Origin: CAZLQF01 sp964561545
GTDB lineage: Bacteria > Bacteroidota > Bacteroidia > CAILMK01 > CAYYUA01
NCBI GenBank assembly: GCA_964561545.1
Contig: CAZLQF010000019.1
Location: 1-54,028 of the forward strand
Length of the DNA: 54,028 bases
Reading direction: 5' to 3'
Part shown: positions 43,316 to 53,302 of the stretch, in pieces
Numbering within the stretch: position 1 is the stretch's first letter
Layout of the letters: each line of letters opens with the position of its first letter
Translations under genes and position numbers: made by a program
The notes under the pieces: model-generated
What the model was told of the DNA's origin: nothing
Databases searched by the model: none
Seen by the model: the letters and a program-made list of their open reading frames with translations, nothing else

Positions 43316-44119
43316 CTATTCTATTTTAGCATTTAAAGGAAATTTTAAGTCACGGTATTCAACGAGATCAGCCCTTATGTGGCCTACAAATATTTTGGAT
43401 TCGATGCGCAAGGGTACTTGGTTTTTGTCTTTACTCACATAAACGGTCATATCCCTTTGGCCTTTAAATATCCTTCCTTTGATCAGCTCAGGCCTGAACT
43501 TACGGGATTGGAACTCACCAAGACTTGTTTTGACGACCTCATCGCCAAGGTAGGTAACCCCTACCGGAAACAAGGAATCGCTAAAAAAAGTATTGATAGG
43601 AACATGGGTTTGTTTAGGCGCATCTGTAAAATCCATGCAACGGGCGTAATAAATAGCGGATAAGATGTCATGAATTTTATCGGGTACTTGATAGGTTTTA
43701 TCATCTTTTTCCACAGTATTCTGAGCCCTGTTAAAAATTAATTTTTCCTGGATCTTGTAATTACCTTCCTTTACATCCCGGTAAGCTATGCTGGGAAGCA
43801 ATGTGGCTGTATCTACGTATGAAAAATAATGGTCTCTTACCTTGTAAAACAAGTCCCAACCCTTGCGCGTGCGACCAAAAACCTTCATGTAATAATGGGG
43901 ATCATCATCAATATTGATGAGCGTGTCCCTGACTCTAAATGTAGCTTTCCCAGCGTTGACAGGGCCATAATGGATGTTGTATTTTAATACCTCTCCGGGC
44001 TTAAAGGCTAAATAAGAGGGTTCGATGGTATCAGAATCATCACCTTTAAATGCCAAACAAAAGCTCAAGCCCGTGAAAGCAATAAAGATAAGCTTTTTAT
44101 GCTTTAGTTTACTAAACAC
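43316..44119 (-). CDS. DUF3108 envelope protein, paralog A
   Basis: A 267-residue protein with a signal peptide (about 1-25). 'LAFKPGEVLKYNIHYGPVNAGKATFRVRD' (about 38-66) is the DUF3108 opening: an acidic/basic-framed beta strand with YxxxY and NAG. 'YYMKVFGRTRKGWDLFYKVRDHYFSYVD' and 'PLRIESKIFVGHIRADLVEYRDLKF' close the beta-rich fold. It is probably periplasmic or outer-membrane associated; the domain's role is unknown. The next upstream gene is a paralog with the same order of motifs, so this is a tandem duplication with a 226-base gap. The C-terminal 'VGHIRADLVEY' is nearly shared ('VGAIRADLVDY'). Confidence 0.85.
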   Translation of the reverse strand: MFSKLKHKKLIFIAFTGLSFCLAFKGDDSDTIEPSYLAFKPGEVLKYNIHYGPVNAGKATFRVRDTLINIDDDPHYYMKVFGRTRKGWDLFYKVRDHYFSYVDTATLLPSIAYRDVKEGNYKIQEKLIFNRAQNTVEKDDKTYQVPDKIHDILSAIYYARCMDFTDAPKQTHVPINTFFSDSLFPVGVTYLGDEVVKTSLGEFQSRKFRPELIKGRIFKGQRDMTVYVSKDKNQVPLRIESKIFVGHIRADLVEYRDLKFPLNAKIE

Positions 44120-44345
44120 CTAATAACCTATGTTTTTTGATGCATGATCTATAATTTAGGAAAATTTGCTTACGGTACTAACTGTTCATTGGATATTATA
44201 ACGCAAAAAGGAGTTTTTGGTTGAGATAAATGAATAGCAGCTTTGCAAAGCATCTTTGGTTAGCGATCAGATAAAGAAAGCCAATTCCAGTTCATAACAA
44301 TTGTAGAAGGGCTTTATTACGGGCCCGAGCTTTTAAACACATGCG

Positions 44346-45143
44346 CTAATGTTCCTTTTTCATAAAGTCACTCCTAATGTTCTCATAATCCACAAGATCA
44401 GCCCGGATGGCTCCCACACTGATCCCTGATTCGATTCTTAAAGGAATTTTATTGGCATCATCGGTTACCCATAGCGTCATACTCTCCTCACTATCAAAAA
44501 CACGCCCTACAATTAAAATCGGCTTGATTTTAAGGCATTTGTACTCACCAAAATTCGTGCTGATCACTTCTTTGCCCATGTATTTCAGCCCAACTTCATA
44601 AACCTCATTATCAATGAAAAGTGGAAATTTAAGAGAGTCTCCAACCGAAGCATTTTCAAAATCAAATGTACGGGCGTAATATAGTGCTGAAACCACATCC
44701 TGGGTATTGGGCTCAATTTCAATAACTTCATTGTCTTCGTTCATGGCAGATTTCACATCATGATAAAACTTAACATTGTTGGTCTTGGTGTAACCTCCTT
44801 CGTTGATCCTGCGAATAAACAACTTGGGTAAAAGCGACTGCTCTGCCATATATGTTTCGTAATGATCCCGAACCTTAAAAAAATTGTCATAAAAGTTCAT
44901 GGTTCGGCCTTTTGAGACAATGTTATAACATTCAGCACTAAGTTTATTTTTGGGTTCATTGGCTATTTTGAAATTTACAATGCCCACGTTGATATTGAAG
45001 TAAAGGTTGTATTTTACTTTATACTTAAGCTCCTCACCATAGGTGAAGGCGTCATTTGCTGCTTCAAGGATCTTGCTTTGGCTAAGACCCAAGAAAGGAA
45101 ATAAAAAAACAAGCATCGATGCTATCCAAAATCGCCTTATCAT
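44346..45143 (-). CDS. DUF3108 envelope protein, paralog B
   Basis: A 265-residue protein with a signal peptide ending near 'GLSQS'. 'AFTYGEELKYKVKYNLYFNINVGIVNFKIA' (about 32-61) matches paralog A's opening. 'FYDNFFKVRDHYETYM' (about 84-99), 'QDVVSALYYARTFDF' (about 148-162) and 'IPLRIESGISVGAIRADLVDYENI' (about 232-255) match it elsewhere. The pair has diverged greatly except at these motifs, so the duplication is old. They may act together, perhaps as heteromers. No signal for regulation was found in the 87 bases before the malic enzyme gene's end. Confidence 0.85.
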   Translation of the reverse strand: MIRRFWIASMLVFLFPFLGLSQSKILEAANDAFTYGEELKYKVKYNLYFNINVGIVNFKIANEPKNKLSAECYNIVSKGRTMNFYDNFFKVRDHYETYMAEQSLLPKLFIRRINEGGYTKTNNVKFYHDVKSAMNEDNEVIEIEPNTQDVVSALYYARTFDFENASVGDSLKFPLFIDNEVYEVGLKYMGKEVISTNFGEYKCLKIKPILIVGRVFDSEESMTLWVTDDANKIPLRIESGISVGAIRADLVDYENIRSDFMKKEH

Positions 45144-45230
45144 TGGACCATGTTTATTAAGTTAAGCACAACAAATATTCCAAATTAAATTTTATAAGCA
45201 AATTTCTAATTTAAGAACATGTTTGGTACT

Positions 45231-47492
45231 TTATTTTTGCTGCGCATCCATGACCCCGTAAGCGGTCATGTTCACAATTTCATCCACTGAGCTTCCCATT
45301 TGAAGAACATTGATGGATTTGTTCAAGCCCAGGATCAAAGGTCCTATTGCGTCAATAGCCCCTAAGGCTTGTAGCAGCTTATAGGCTATATTGCTTGAAG
45401 CCAGGTTCGGAAAGATCAATGTATTGACGGTTTGATCGGTTAAATCACTGAAATCAAAGAATTCCTGGCGAAGGGAATTGTTAACCGCAAAGTTGCCTTG
45501 AATGTCACCATCAATGATCATTGCAGGATTGCGCTCCTTCAACTTCCGGGTAGCCTCGCTCACCTTCTTAGGAATCTCGCCTTGAGCGGAACCAAAATTG
45601 GTGTAGGATAGCATAGCAATTTTGGGTTCGATGTTAAATTGTTGCACTGCTTGGTGGGTTTGTTCGGCTATATCAACCAGTTCGTCTACTCCTGGGTCAA
45701 CATTAACGGTCGGATCAGCCACAAAATAGGGGCCTTTTTGCGTCATAAGAATATACATAGCAGTAACATTCTGAACACCTTGTTGCTTACCAATCGTATG
45801 CAAGGCAGGCCTGAGGGAATCAACGTATTTCCTGGTTGAGCCAGAAATCAAAACATCAGCTACTCCTTGCTGCACCATCATGCTTCCAAAATAAATTCTT
45901 TCTTGCATGAGGCTTACAGCCTCTTTTTTGGTCAAACCTTTTCGCTTGCGGTGTTCAAATAAGAATTCACCGTATTGCTTTTGGCGCTCTGGTTCTCGCT
46001 CTGGATTGACTACTGAACAACCCTCCAGCGATAAGTTATTATCAGCTATTAGTTGATTAATTCTTGTCTCATCTCCTAAAAGAATGGGATAAGCATACCC
46101 CCTTTCGTATACGATATTGGCTGCTTTTAGAATATTTAAATTTTCAGCTTCGGTAAAAACGACTTTTTTGGGATCCTGGTGGGCTTTGTCCAAGACCGTA
46201 TGTACAATTTGATTTTCAAGCCCAAGTTTTTCGCGAAGTGAATGATAATAGGCCTCCCAGTCCTCGATTGCAACCCTGCTGACCCCGCTTTCAATGGCAG
46301 CATTGGCTACAGCAGGTGCAACCTCAGTGATCAATCTGGGATCCATTGGCTTGGGTAAAATATAATTGCTGCCAAAATGAAAATCCGCATGGTCATAAGC
46401 CATATTGACAACATCCGGCACTGGTTGCTTGGCCAAATTAGCAATGGCATTGGCTGCTGCAATTTTCATAGGTTCGTTGATATGCGTAGCCCTAACGTCC
46501 ATAGCGCCCCTAAAAATAAAGGGAAAGCCCAATACATTGTTGACTTGATTGGGATAATCACTACGACCTGTGGCCATGATGACATCCGGTCGAGCTTCTA
46601 TGGCATCGGGATAATCTATCTCTGGCGTTGGATTGGCCATCGCAAAAACGATCGGGTTATGGGCCATCGATTTTAGCATTTCTTTTGAAATCAAATTGCC
46701 AATCGATAAACCAAGAAAAACATCCGCATCTTGCAGTGCCTCAGCTAAAGTTTGCGCTGAATTTTGAGTGGCAAATTCTTGTTTAATGGGGTCAAGGTTG
46801 CTTCGATCCTGGTGAATAACGCCATGACGGTCCAGCATTAACAAATTTTCCGGTTGAACGCCCAGGCTTATGATAAATCTTGAGCATGCAACCGCTGCGG
46901 ATCCTGCCCCGTTAACCACCACTTTAACATCTTGTATATTTTTATCAGCAAGTTCAATTGCATTCAGCAATCCGGCCCCTGTGATAATAGCCGTTCCGTG
47001 TTGGTCATCATGCATCACTGGTATGTTCATTTCGGCCTCAAGCCGTTTTTCTATCTCAAAACATTCCGGGGCTTTGAGGTCTTCCAAATTAATACCGCCA
47101 AACGTGGGTTCTAAGCTTTTAACCGAATTCACAAATGAATCTACATCTGGCGAATTTAATTCCAAGTCAAAAACATCTACGTCCGCAAAAACTTTGAACA
47201 ACACACCTTTTCCCTCCATAACAGGCTTAGAGGCCTCAGGGCCAATATTTCCAAGACCCAATACAGCAGTACCATTGGAAATAACGGCTACCATATTGCC
47301 TTTGGTTGTATAGCGGTATACCTCCTGGCCATTTTCAGCAATAGCTTTGCACGGTTCAGCCACACCAGGTGAATAAGCCAATGATAAATCTTGTTGGGTT
47401 TTGGTAGACTTGGATGAATGTACTTCGATTTTACCCGGCTTACCTTGGGCATGGTAATCAAGTGCTGCTTTTACTTTACCTGATTGCTCCAT
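45231..47492 (-). CDS. maeB: Malic enzyme with phosphotransacetylase-like C-domain (MaeB type)
   Basis: A 753-residue NADP-type malic enzyme. The N-terminal malic domain has 'LSLAYSPGVAEPCKAI' (about 32-47) and the metal-binding 'MHDDQHGTAII' (about 139-149). The cofactor domain has 'VVVNGAGSAAVACSRFI' (about 169-185). The C-terminal ~320 residues are a phosphotransacetylase-like domain ('KKVVFTEAENLNILKAA' onward) that is regulatory in this class. It decarboxylates malate to pyruvate with NADPH formation. Full length for MaeB. A TATTTTTG box on this strand (47522-47515) lies 22 bases upstream. A malate dehydrogenase gene is also in the window. Confidence 0.96.
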   Translation of the reverse strand: MEQSGKVKAALDYHAQGKPGKIEVHSSKSTKTQQDLSLAYSPGVAEPCKAIAENGQEVYRYTTKGNMVAVISNGTAVLGLGNIGPEASKPVMEGKGVLFKVFADVDVFDLELNSPDVDSFVNSVKSLEPTFGGINLEDLKAPECFEIEKRLEAEMNIPVMHDDQHGTAIITGAGLLNAIELADKNIQDVKVVVNGAGSAAVACSRFIISLGVQPENLLMLDRHGVIHQDRSNLDPIKQEFATQNSAQTLAEALQDADVFLGLSIGNLISKEMLKSMAHNPIVFAMANPTPEIDYPDAIEARPDVIMATGRSDYPNQVNNVLGFPFIFRGAMDVRATHINEPMKIAAANAIANLAKQPVPDVVNMAYDHADFHFGSNYILPKPMDPRLITEVAPAVANAAIESGVSRVAIEDWEAYYHSLREKLGLENQIVHTVLDKAHQDPKKVVFTEAENLNILKAANIVYERGYAYPILLGDETRINQLIADNNLSLEGCSVVNPEREPERQKQYGEFLFEHRKRKGLTKKEAVSLMQERIYFGSMMVQQGVADVLISGSTRKYVDSLRPALHTIGKQQGVQNVTAMYILMTQKGPYFVADPTVNVDPGVDELVDIAEQTHQAVQQFNIEPKIAMLSYTNFGSAQGEIPKKVSEATRKLKERNPAMIIDGDIQGNFAVNNSLRQEFFDFSDLTDQTVNTLIFPNLASSNIAYKLLQALGAIDAIGPLILGLNKSINVLQMGSSVDEIVNMTAYGVMDAQQK

Positions 47493-47730
47493 AAAAAGAT
47501 GTTTTAATTTAATTCAAAAATATCCGATACCAGTTCTTATAATTAGAATGTTACAATTCAGCGTTTTCATCATTAAAACCGTTCAAGGCTTAGGAAAAAA
47601 TTAATGCTTATTGATGTATAGGCCATGCTTTTTATTCCTAAAAAATGCAAGCCAACTTTTTTTCGGAAATTTTCCAATCCTCATTAAGGCTTCATACATT
47701 GCCCGGTTTAAGTTTGTATAAAAATTTGGT

Positions 47731-49044
47731 TTGAGCAATTTGATCAAAAACAACCCTAAAACCATGAATGCCTGGTCTTTTTACGACTGGGCCAATTCAG
47801 TTTATGCGCTGGTGATCACCTCTACCATTTTCCCAGAATATTACAACCGGGTTACGACTTCAGCTGGTAATGACCAGGTATTGTTCCTGGGCTTTGAAAT
47901 AACGAACACGGCATTGTATTCTTATGCCCTCTCCTTTTCTTTTTTATTGATCTCCCTATTATCGCCATTTCTTTCGGGAATGGCAGATTATAGCGGCAAG
48001 AAAAAGCTTTTCATGAAAAGCTTTGCGTACTTGGGAGCTTTTTCCAGTGCCATGTTATATTACTTTACCGGCCCCAACCTTGAATACGGGATTGTTTTTG
48101 TGATCCTGGCGAGCTTAGGCTTTTCTGGCAGCCTTGTATTTTACAATGGATATCTACCTGAAATTGCCACCCCGGATATGCACGACCGCCTGAGCGCAAA
48201 GGGATTTGCCTGGGGCTACACCGGTAGTATTTTATTGTTGAGTTTCAACCTATGGATGCTCTTGCAACCCAGTACTTTCGGAATTGCTGAAGGCAGTGAT
48301 TTGCCGGCCAGGATTTCCTTTTTAACGGTGGGCATTTGGTGGTTCGGTTTTTCCCAGGTCACCTTCTATTACTTGCCTAAAAATGTATACCAAAGAAAAC
48401 CTCAGGGTAATCTGGCCTTGCAAGGATTGAAGGAATTAAAAAAAGTATGGCATCAATTAAGGGAGCTCCCTTATTTAAGATACTTTTTGCTCGCATTTTT
48501 CCTTTACAGCATGGGCTTGCAAACGGTAATGTACCTGGCCCCCACCTTTGGTGCTAAAGAAATAGGCATGCCGGGCAATAAACTGATCATCAGCATCATG
48601 ATCATTCAAATAATTGCCATTGGCGGTGCTTACGTTTTCTCCAGGTTATCCGGCAAGATCGGCAATGTACCTGCGTTGATAGTTATGGTTTCAATCTGGA
48701 TTTTTATCTGTATTGGGGCCTATTTTGTTTACCAAGCTCAAGGATTTTACGTTTTAGCTGCATTTGTGGGGTTAGTTATGGGCGGCATTCAAAGTATATC
48801 GAGGTCCACGTACTCTAAGTTATTACCGCCAACCAAGGACCATGCCTCTTTTTTCAGCTTTTACGATATTGCTGAAAAATTGGCCATTGTGCTTGGCACA
48901 GCATCCTATGGTTTGATTGAGGACATTACCGGCAATATGCGGAACTCCATTATTGCCTTGGTAATTTATTTTTTGGCTGGCTTGTCTGTATTGTTAGTGC
49001 TTAAGCGAAAGCAAAATGAGCAAAAAGTCAACAAAATCAACTGA
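47731..49044 (+). CDS. UMF1-type MFS transporter (Atg22-like)
   Basis: A 437-residue transporter with about 12 membrane helices. The N-terminus 'NNPKTMNAWSFYDWANSVYALVITSTIFPEYY' is the UMF1/Atg22-like signature. 'SPFLSGMADYSGKKKLFMKSFAYLG' follows as the loop 2-3 MFS motif. The start is TTG at 47731; the ATG at 47764 would lose the conserved NNPKT lead-in, and an in-frame TAA at 47719 blocks anything earlier. A TAAGTTTG box at 47709-47716 stands 14 bases before the TTG. Substrate is unknown; amino acid efflux is the usual suggestion for the family. Confidence 0.9.
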   Translation: MSNLIKNNPKTMNAWSFYDWANSVYALVITSTIFPEYYNRVTTSAGNDQVLFLGFEITNTALYSYALSFSFLLISLLSPFLSGMADYSGKKKLFMKSFAYLGAFSSAMLYYFTGPNLEYGIVFVILASLGFSGSLVFYNGYLPEIATPDMHDRLSAKGFAWGYTGSILLLSFNLWMLLQPSTFGIAEGSDLPARISFLTVGIWWFGFSQVTFYYLPKNVYQRKPQGNLALQGLKELKKVWHQLRELPYLRYFLLAFFLYSMGLQTVMYLAPTFGAKEIGMPGNKLIISIMIIQIIAIGGAYVFSRLSGKIGNVPALIVMVSIWIFICIGAYFVYQAQGFYVLAAFVGLVMGGIQSISRSTYSKLLPPTKDHASFFSFYDIAEKLAIVLGTASYGLIEDITGNMRNSIIALVIYFLAGLSVLLVLKRKQNEQKVNKIN

Positions 49045-49141
49045 AAATGTAAACCTCAAATAGCGGAACATGCGCTCCAGCGGATTTCTTGCCATTAATA
49101 CCTGGCAAGTAATGATTGCCTGATTGACCCAAAGCTTAAAT

Positions 49142-49165
49142 AAAACTGGTTGGGGCAGTTTTTTT
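49142..49165 (+). terminator. Terminator downstream of the MFS gene
   Basis: AAAACTG (49142-49148) and CAGTTTT (49156-49162) around a seven-base loop, running into a T tract to 49165. It lies about 100 bases after the transporter stop codon. Confidence 0.65.
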
Positions 49166-49281
49166 AAGCCATTAGCATCTAAAACTACGGCTAATATTTG
49201 AAAATTGCCAACCAATTCCTAAACCTTTCCTTTGATTTTTTAGTTATAACGGGATGAAAACAATGCTAATCCAGCAATCCC

Positions 49282-51522
49282 ATGCTTAACACCATTTTTA
49301 AGTACAACCGGCTATTTATCATCCTTTATTTAATAATGTTAGCTTTTGCCGGATATCACCTTACTCAAATCAAATTCCAATACAACCTTCAAAGCTTCTT
49401 CCCTACTGAAAGTCCTCATTTAAGTTTTCTCGAGGAATTTGAGGAAAAACTAGAGCCAGACGATAATTTCTTGCTCATTGGTATTGTAAACAAGCCAAGT
49501 ATTTTTGAGCAAGATTTTATTAAAAAACTGGACAGTTTTACTACTCAAGCAGGCCAGATACCCTACATCAAAAAGGTTACAAGCCTGACCACCATCAAAG
49601 AGCCCATAAAAGCGCCTTTTGGATTTATAGAATCCCCACTGATCCATGTTGATGAACCTGACCGCTATGCCCAAGACAGTGCTAAAATTTACAAGGACCC
49701 ACGTTGGGTAGACTATTTGATCACTGAGGATGCCACTGCCACTTCTTTGTTGTTGAAAACGGATGGCTCCCTCAAGCAAGGGCAATCAGGAGCCTTAATG
49801 GACTCATTGAACCAAACGATTGGGCCATTTAATTTTGAAGAAACCCATATAACCGGCCGAGCGGTCAGCCAGGTAACCTTTGTTAAAAAGATAAGAGAAG
49901 AAGTGTTGTTTTACATCGGTACCTCTTCCCTTCTCCTCTTATTGATCTTATTGGTAATCTTTCGCAAGCCCCTGGGGGTCATTATTCCAATGGTTTCAGT
50001 AATCCTGGGCATGATCCTCTTTTTTGGCAGCCTGAGCCTTCTTGGCATTCCATTAGGCATTATGAGCACCCTTTACCCATCGCTTATGCTAATCATTGGT
50101 ATGTCCGATGTGATCCATATCATGTCCAAATACATTGATGAACAATACCGGAATAAATCCAGGCTCCAATCTATAAAAAACACCATTCGGGAAATAGGAT
50201 TTGCAACGTTGCTTACGTCAGCTACCACATCCATTGGTTTTCTGGCTTTGCTCACATCTTCCATAGAGCCCCTTCGTAATTTTGGTGTGTATGCAGCTTT
50301 TGGGGTTTTCATGGCCTATTTTACGGTTATATGCTTCACCTCCATGGTGCTGGTAGAGTTTAATGGTAGCCAATTAAGTGACCGTAAGGTTCAAATGAAG
50401 GGGTGGAATTGGATAACCAGCCAAATGTTTTTATTCGTCAGTAAAAATCAAAAGCGTATCACTGCGGCATTTATTCTTGTGCTCCTCCTATGTGTTTGGG
50501 GGATTAACAATGTTAGCAAAAATGTAAACATGCTGTCGGATTTTCCCAAAGACAGCAAATTGGCCAAAGATTTTTACTTCTTTGAAGAAAATTTTGCCGG
50601 GGTCCGACCTATGGATGTAGCGGTCATTGCCAAAGAAGGTAAAACCATCAATGACCCACAGGTGATGGATGCCATGCAAAAAATGGAAGATTACCTTCAG
50701 GATTTTGATGCCGTTAATCACATGATTTCACCGCTAACCGTTTTTAGAACAATTAACAAAAGCCTTAACAACGGAAAATCAGAGGCCTACCAAATACCGG
50801 ATGATACTTCTGAGATCCAAAAAATCCAACAATATTCTGATAGGGGTAAGCAATTCGCTTCTGTGATCAGTGAGGACAAAAAAATGGGCCGTATTACTGC
50901 TAACATGCATGATATTGGTTCTGAGAACATGAAAAAGATTTACCAGGGAATAGAACAATGGGAACGCAAGAATATTGACACTTCGATTGTTGATTTTAGA
51001 GTGACCGGGAAAATGTACCTTGTGGATCAAAACAACGATTATTTGCTCAATAACTTACTGACGGGCCTGGGTTTGGCATTTTTGGTCGTAGGATTTTTAA
51101 TGGCGCTGTTGTTTAGGAACTTCAAAATGGTCATCATTTCCTTCATTCCTAATGTAATTCCCCTGATCATTGCCGGTGCGCTGATGGGCTTCCTGGGGAT
51201 TGAGTTAAAAGCCACCACTTCCATCATATTTGCCATTGCATTTGGTATTGCCGTGGATGATACGATCCATTTCTTATCCAGGTTCAGGATTGAGCAACTG
51301 AAGGGAGCAGGCCCTGTGCGAGCTTTGCAGCAAACTTTTCATGAGAGCGGGAAAGCCATTATGTTAACCACCATTATTTTATTGGCGGGATTTTTAAACT
51401 TAGCCCTCTCGGATTTTACAGTCACCTATTACATTGGTATCTTGATATCAATAACACTTTTCAGTGCGCTTTTTGCTGATTTACTAATCGCGCCTCTCTT
51501 GATTTATAGATTTTTTAAATAA
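49282..51522 (+). CDS. MMPL/RND-family transporter
   Basis: A 746-residue membrane protein built of two RND halves. Each has one helix, a large periplasmic loop and five helices. Helix 4 motifs are 'IIGMSDVIHIMSKYIDEQ' (about 272-289) and 'FGIAVDDTIHFLSRFRIEQ' (about 653-671), which carry the proton-relay Asp residues. The length and the lack of an adaptor or TolC-type partner place it with the MMPL/patched-like exporters (COG1033) rather than drug-efflux RND pumps. It may move hydrophobic lipids across the inner membrane. It stands alone. Confidence 0.9.
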   Translation: MLNTIFKYNRLFIILYLIMLAFAGYHLTQIKFQYNLQSFFPTESPHLSFLEEFEEKLEPDDNFLLIGIVNKPSIFEQDFIKKLDSFTTQAGQIPYIKKVTSLTTIKEPIKAPFGFIESPLIHVDEPDRYAQDSAKIYKDPRWVDYLITEDATATSLLLKTDGSLKQGQSGALMDSLNQTIGPFNFEETHITGRAVSQVTFVKKIREEVLFYIGTSSLLLLLILLVIFRKPLGVIIPMVSVILGMILFFGSLSLLGIPLGIMSTLYPSLMLIIGMSDVIHIMSKYIDEQYRNKSRLQSIKNTIREIGFATLLTSATTSIGFLALLTSSIEPLRNFGVYAAFGVFMAYFTVICFTSMVLVEFNGSQLSDRKVQMKGWNWITSQMFLFVSKNQKRITAAFILVLLLCVWGINNVSKNVNMLSDFPKDSKLAKDFYFFEENFAGVRPMDVAVIAKEGKTINDPQVMDAMQKMEDYLQDFDAVNHMISPLTVFRTINKSLNNGKSEAYQIPDDTSEIQKIQQYSDRGKQFASVISEDKKMGRITANMHDIGSENMKKIYQGIEQWERKNIDTSIVDFRVTGKMYLVDQNNDYLLNNLLTGLGLAFLVVGFLMALLFRNFKMVIISFIPNVIPLIIAGALMGFLGIELKATTSIIFAIAFGIAVDDTIHFLSRFRIEQLKGAGPVRALQQTFHESGKAIMLTTIILLAGFLNLALSDFTVTYYIGILISITLFSALFADLLIAPLLIYRFFK

Positions 51523-51617
51523 ACTTATTCAATTTTTAGCACTAAATCCAAATATTTGCACTTGTTTTAAAAGCGCATTTGAATTTTTGAGTACCCATCT
51601 TCCAAAAACTTACAGGT

Positions 51618-52703
51618 ATGGCAGGCGTAAAATTACAGGATGATCAATCACTTCAATTTTTAGAAAATTATATCAACAACGCTTCACCATCCGGGTTTGA
51701 ATCAAAAGGGCAACAAATATGGCTCGATTATTTAAAACCTTACATTGATGACTATACAGTGGATACTTACGGTACCACCGTTGGCTGTATCAATCCCGAT
51801 GCAGGTTTTAAAGTCGTTTTGGAAGCCCATGCAGATGAGATTTCCTGGTTTGTCAACTATATAAGCGATAAAGGGTTCTTATACGTCAAGAAACTTGGCG
51901 GATCTGATCAAATGATCCCTCCTTCCAAGCGGGTCAACATTCATACAGACCATGGCCCTGTAAGGGGCGTATTTGGTTGGCCGGCAATTCATTCACGCGA
52001 TAGCGATAATGATGAAAAGCCGTCTGTGAAGAATTTATTTATTGATATTGGGTGTACTTCTAAAAATGAAGTAGAGGAACAGGGAGTTCATGTAGGATGC
52101 CCCATCACTTTTGACGACCAACTGGAAGAGATGAACCAATTTTTGTGTGGGCGGGCACTGGATAACAGAATTGGTGGATTCATCATTGCTCAGATAGCCA
52201 GAATGCTTAAAGAAAATAATACTCAACCTTCTTTTGGGGTTTATTTTGTGAATTCGGTACAGGAAGAAGTAGGCCTGCGGGGAGCACAAATGATCACGGA
52301 ACGAATTAACCCGGACGTTGCGCTTGTTACGGATGTTTGCCATGACACCCAAACACCCCGTATGGACCAATCAAAAGAAGGCGATCTATCATCAGGAGCT
52401 GGCCCTGTTTTAACCTATGGTCCGGCTGTTCAATACAATTTACTCAAGCTAATTGTTAATGCAGCCGAGGAAAAGAATATTCCGTTTCAAAGAAGAACGA
52501 CTTCCAGGGGGACAGGTACCGATACAGATTCCTTTGCTTATTCAAACGGAGGGGTGGCTTCAGCGCTAATCTCACTTCCACTGCGATACATGCACACAAG
52601 CGTGGAGATGGTCCAAAAAAGCGATGTTGAAAACGTCATCCAATTGATGTATGAAAGCTTACTAAAGATTGAAAACGACCATGATTTCAATTATTTTCGA
52701 TAG
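51618..52703 (+). CDS. M42-family metallo-aminopeptidase
   Basis: A 361-residue cytoplasmic dinuclear-metal aminopeptidase. Ligands visible in order are the His/Asp of 'LEAHADEISWFV' (about 71-82), Asp in 'RALDNRIGG' (about 180-188), the catalytic Glu and ligand Glu in 'VQEEVGLRGAQM' (about 213-224), Asp in 'LVTDVCHDT' (about 236-244) and the last His in 'LRYMHTSVEMV' (about 327-337). It resembles TET/endoglucanase-annotated M42 enzymes that trim peptides as large oligomers. It has no signal peptide and a clear ATG start. It stands alone; its last part converges on the lipoprotein gene. Confidence 0.95.
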   Translation: MAGVKLQDDQSLQFLENYINNASPSGFESKGQQIWLDYLKPYIDDYTVDTYGTTVGCINPDAGFKVVLEAHADEISWFVNYISDKGFLYVKKLGGSDQMIPPSKRVNIHTDHGPVRGVFGWPAIHSRDSDNDEKPSVKNLFIDIGCTSKNEVEEQGVHVGCPITFDDQLEEMNQFLCGRALDNRIGGFIIAQIARMLKENNTQPSFGVYFVNSVQEEVGLRGAQMITERINPDVALVTDVCHDTQTPRMDQSKEGDLSSGAGPVLTYGPAVQYNLLKLIVNAAEEKNIPFQRRTTSRGTGTDTDSFAYSNGGVASALISLPLRYMHTSVEMVQKSDVENVIQLMYESLLKIENDHDFNYFR

Positions 52704-52831
52704 CCAATGGCAATAAGGCTTTTATGGCAGGAATGGTATATTCATTAGGATAGGGTCCTATTACCTTAGGTAGCATAAAGTCTGCTTAATATTTACCAAT
52801 AACTCATGTTTCGGCATGGTGTTCTTGCTTA

Positions 52832-53302
52832 TTAATGATCTCCATCCTGGCTTTTATCTTGGCCCTTGTCTTTACTTCCACTATTGTTTGCCTTGGTTCG
52901 CTCATAGATCGTCAACTTGTAATCCATTTCCATAGCCTTAATGTAGAGGCGATACTTACCGGGCTTTTTGGTAATTTTAATGTTAGCTTCCTTAGATTTA
53001 TTAAAAACATGCAAATCAGGATTGGAATACAATTTCTCCGACCCTTCGGTAACGTACACCTCGAGATTTGAATTGTAGGAACCTTCCGCAGGATCGGCTT
53101 CAACATGAAGGATGGCTGCTTTACTGTTTAACTCAAACATATCGGTTTTTTGGTCGTGGTGTCCATGAGTGTGCATGACTTCTTCCCAGCTTTCTTTAGC
53201 TTCCGGATTAAAATCAACTTCATCCTTATCAGCACAACCTACTAATAATACAGCGGAGGCCGCTATGATGTAAAATAAAGCGGCATTTTTAAATATTTGC
53301 AT
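52832..53302 (-). CDS. Small lipoprotein with His-rich segment
   Basis: A 156-residue protein with a lipobox 'LLVGC' (Cys about residue 23). The mature part begins acidic ('ADKDEVDFNPEAKESWEEV') and holds 'MHTHGHHDQK' (about 43-52), a His cluster that could bind a metal. The core ('AILHVEADPAEGSYNSNLEVYVTEG' to 'PGKYRLYIKAMEMDYKLTIYE') looks like a small beta-sandwich. The tail is a Lys/Asp/Gln-rich string (about 138-156). I do not recognise the family. It is convergent with the aminopeptidase gene. Confidence 0.72.
   Translation of the reverse strand: MQIFKNAALFYIIAASAVLLVGCADKDEVDFNPEAKESWEEVMHTHGHHDQKTDMFELNSKAAILHVEADPAEGSYNSNLEVYVTEGSEKLYSNPDLHVFNKSKEANIKITKKPGKYRLYIKAMEMDYKLTIYERTKANNSGSKDKGQDKSQDGDH

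Noticed and set aside
48994..49215. Minus-strand open frame overlapping the end of the MFS gene
   Set aside because: No family pattern, and it spans a plus-strand terminator.
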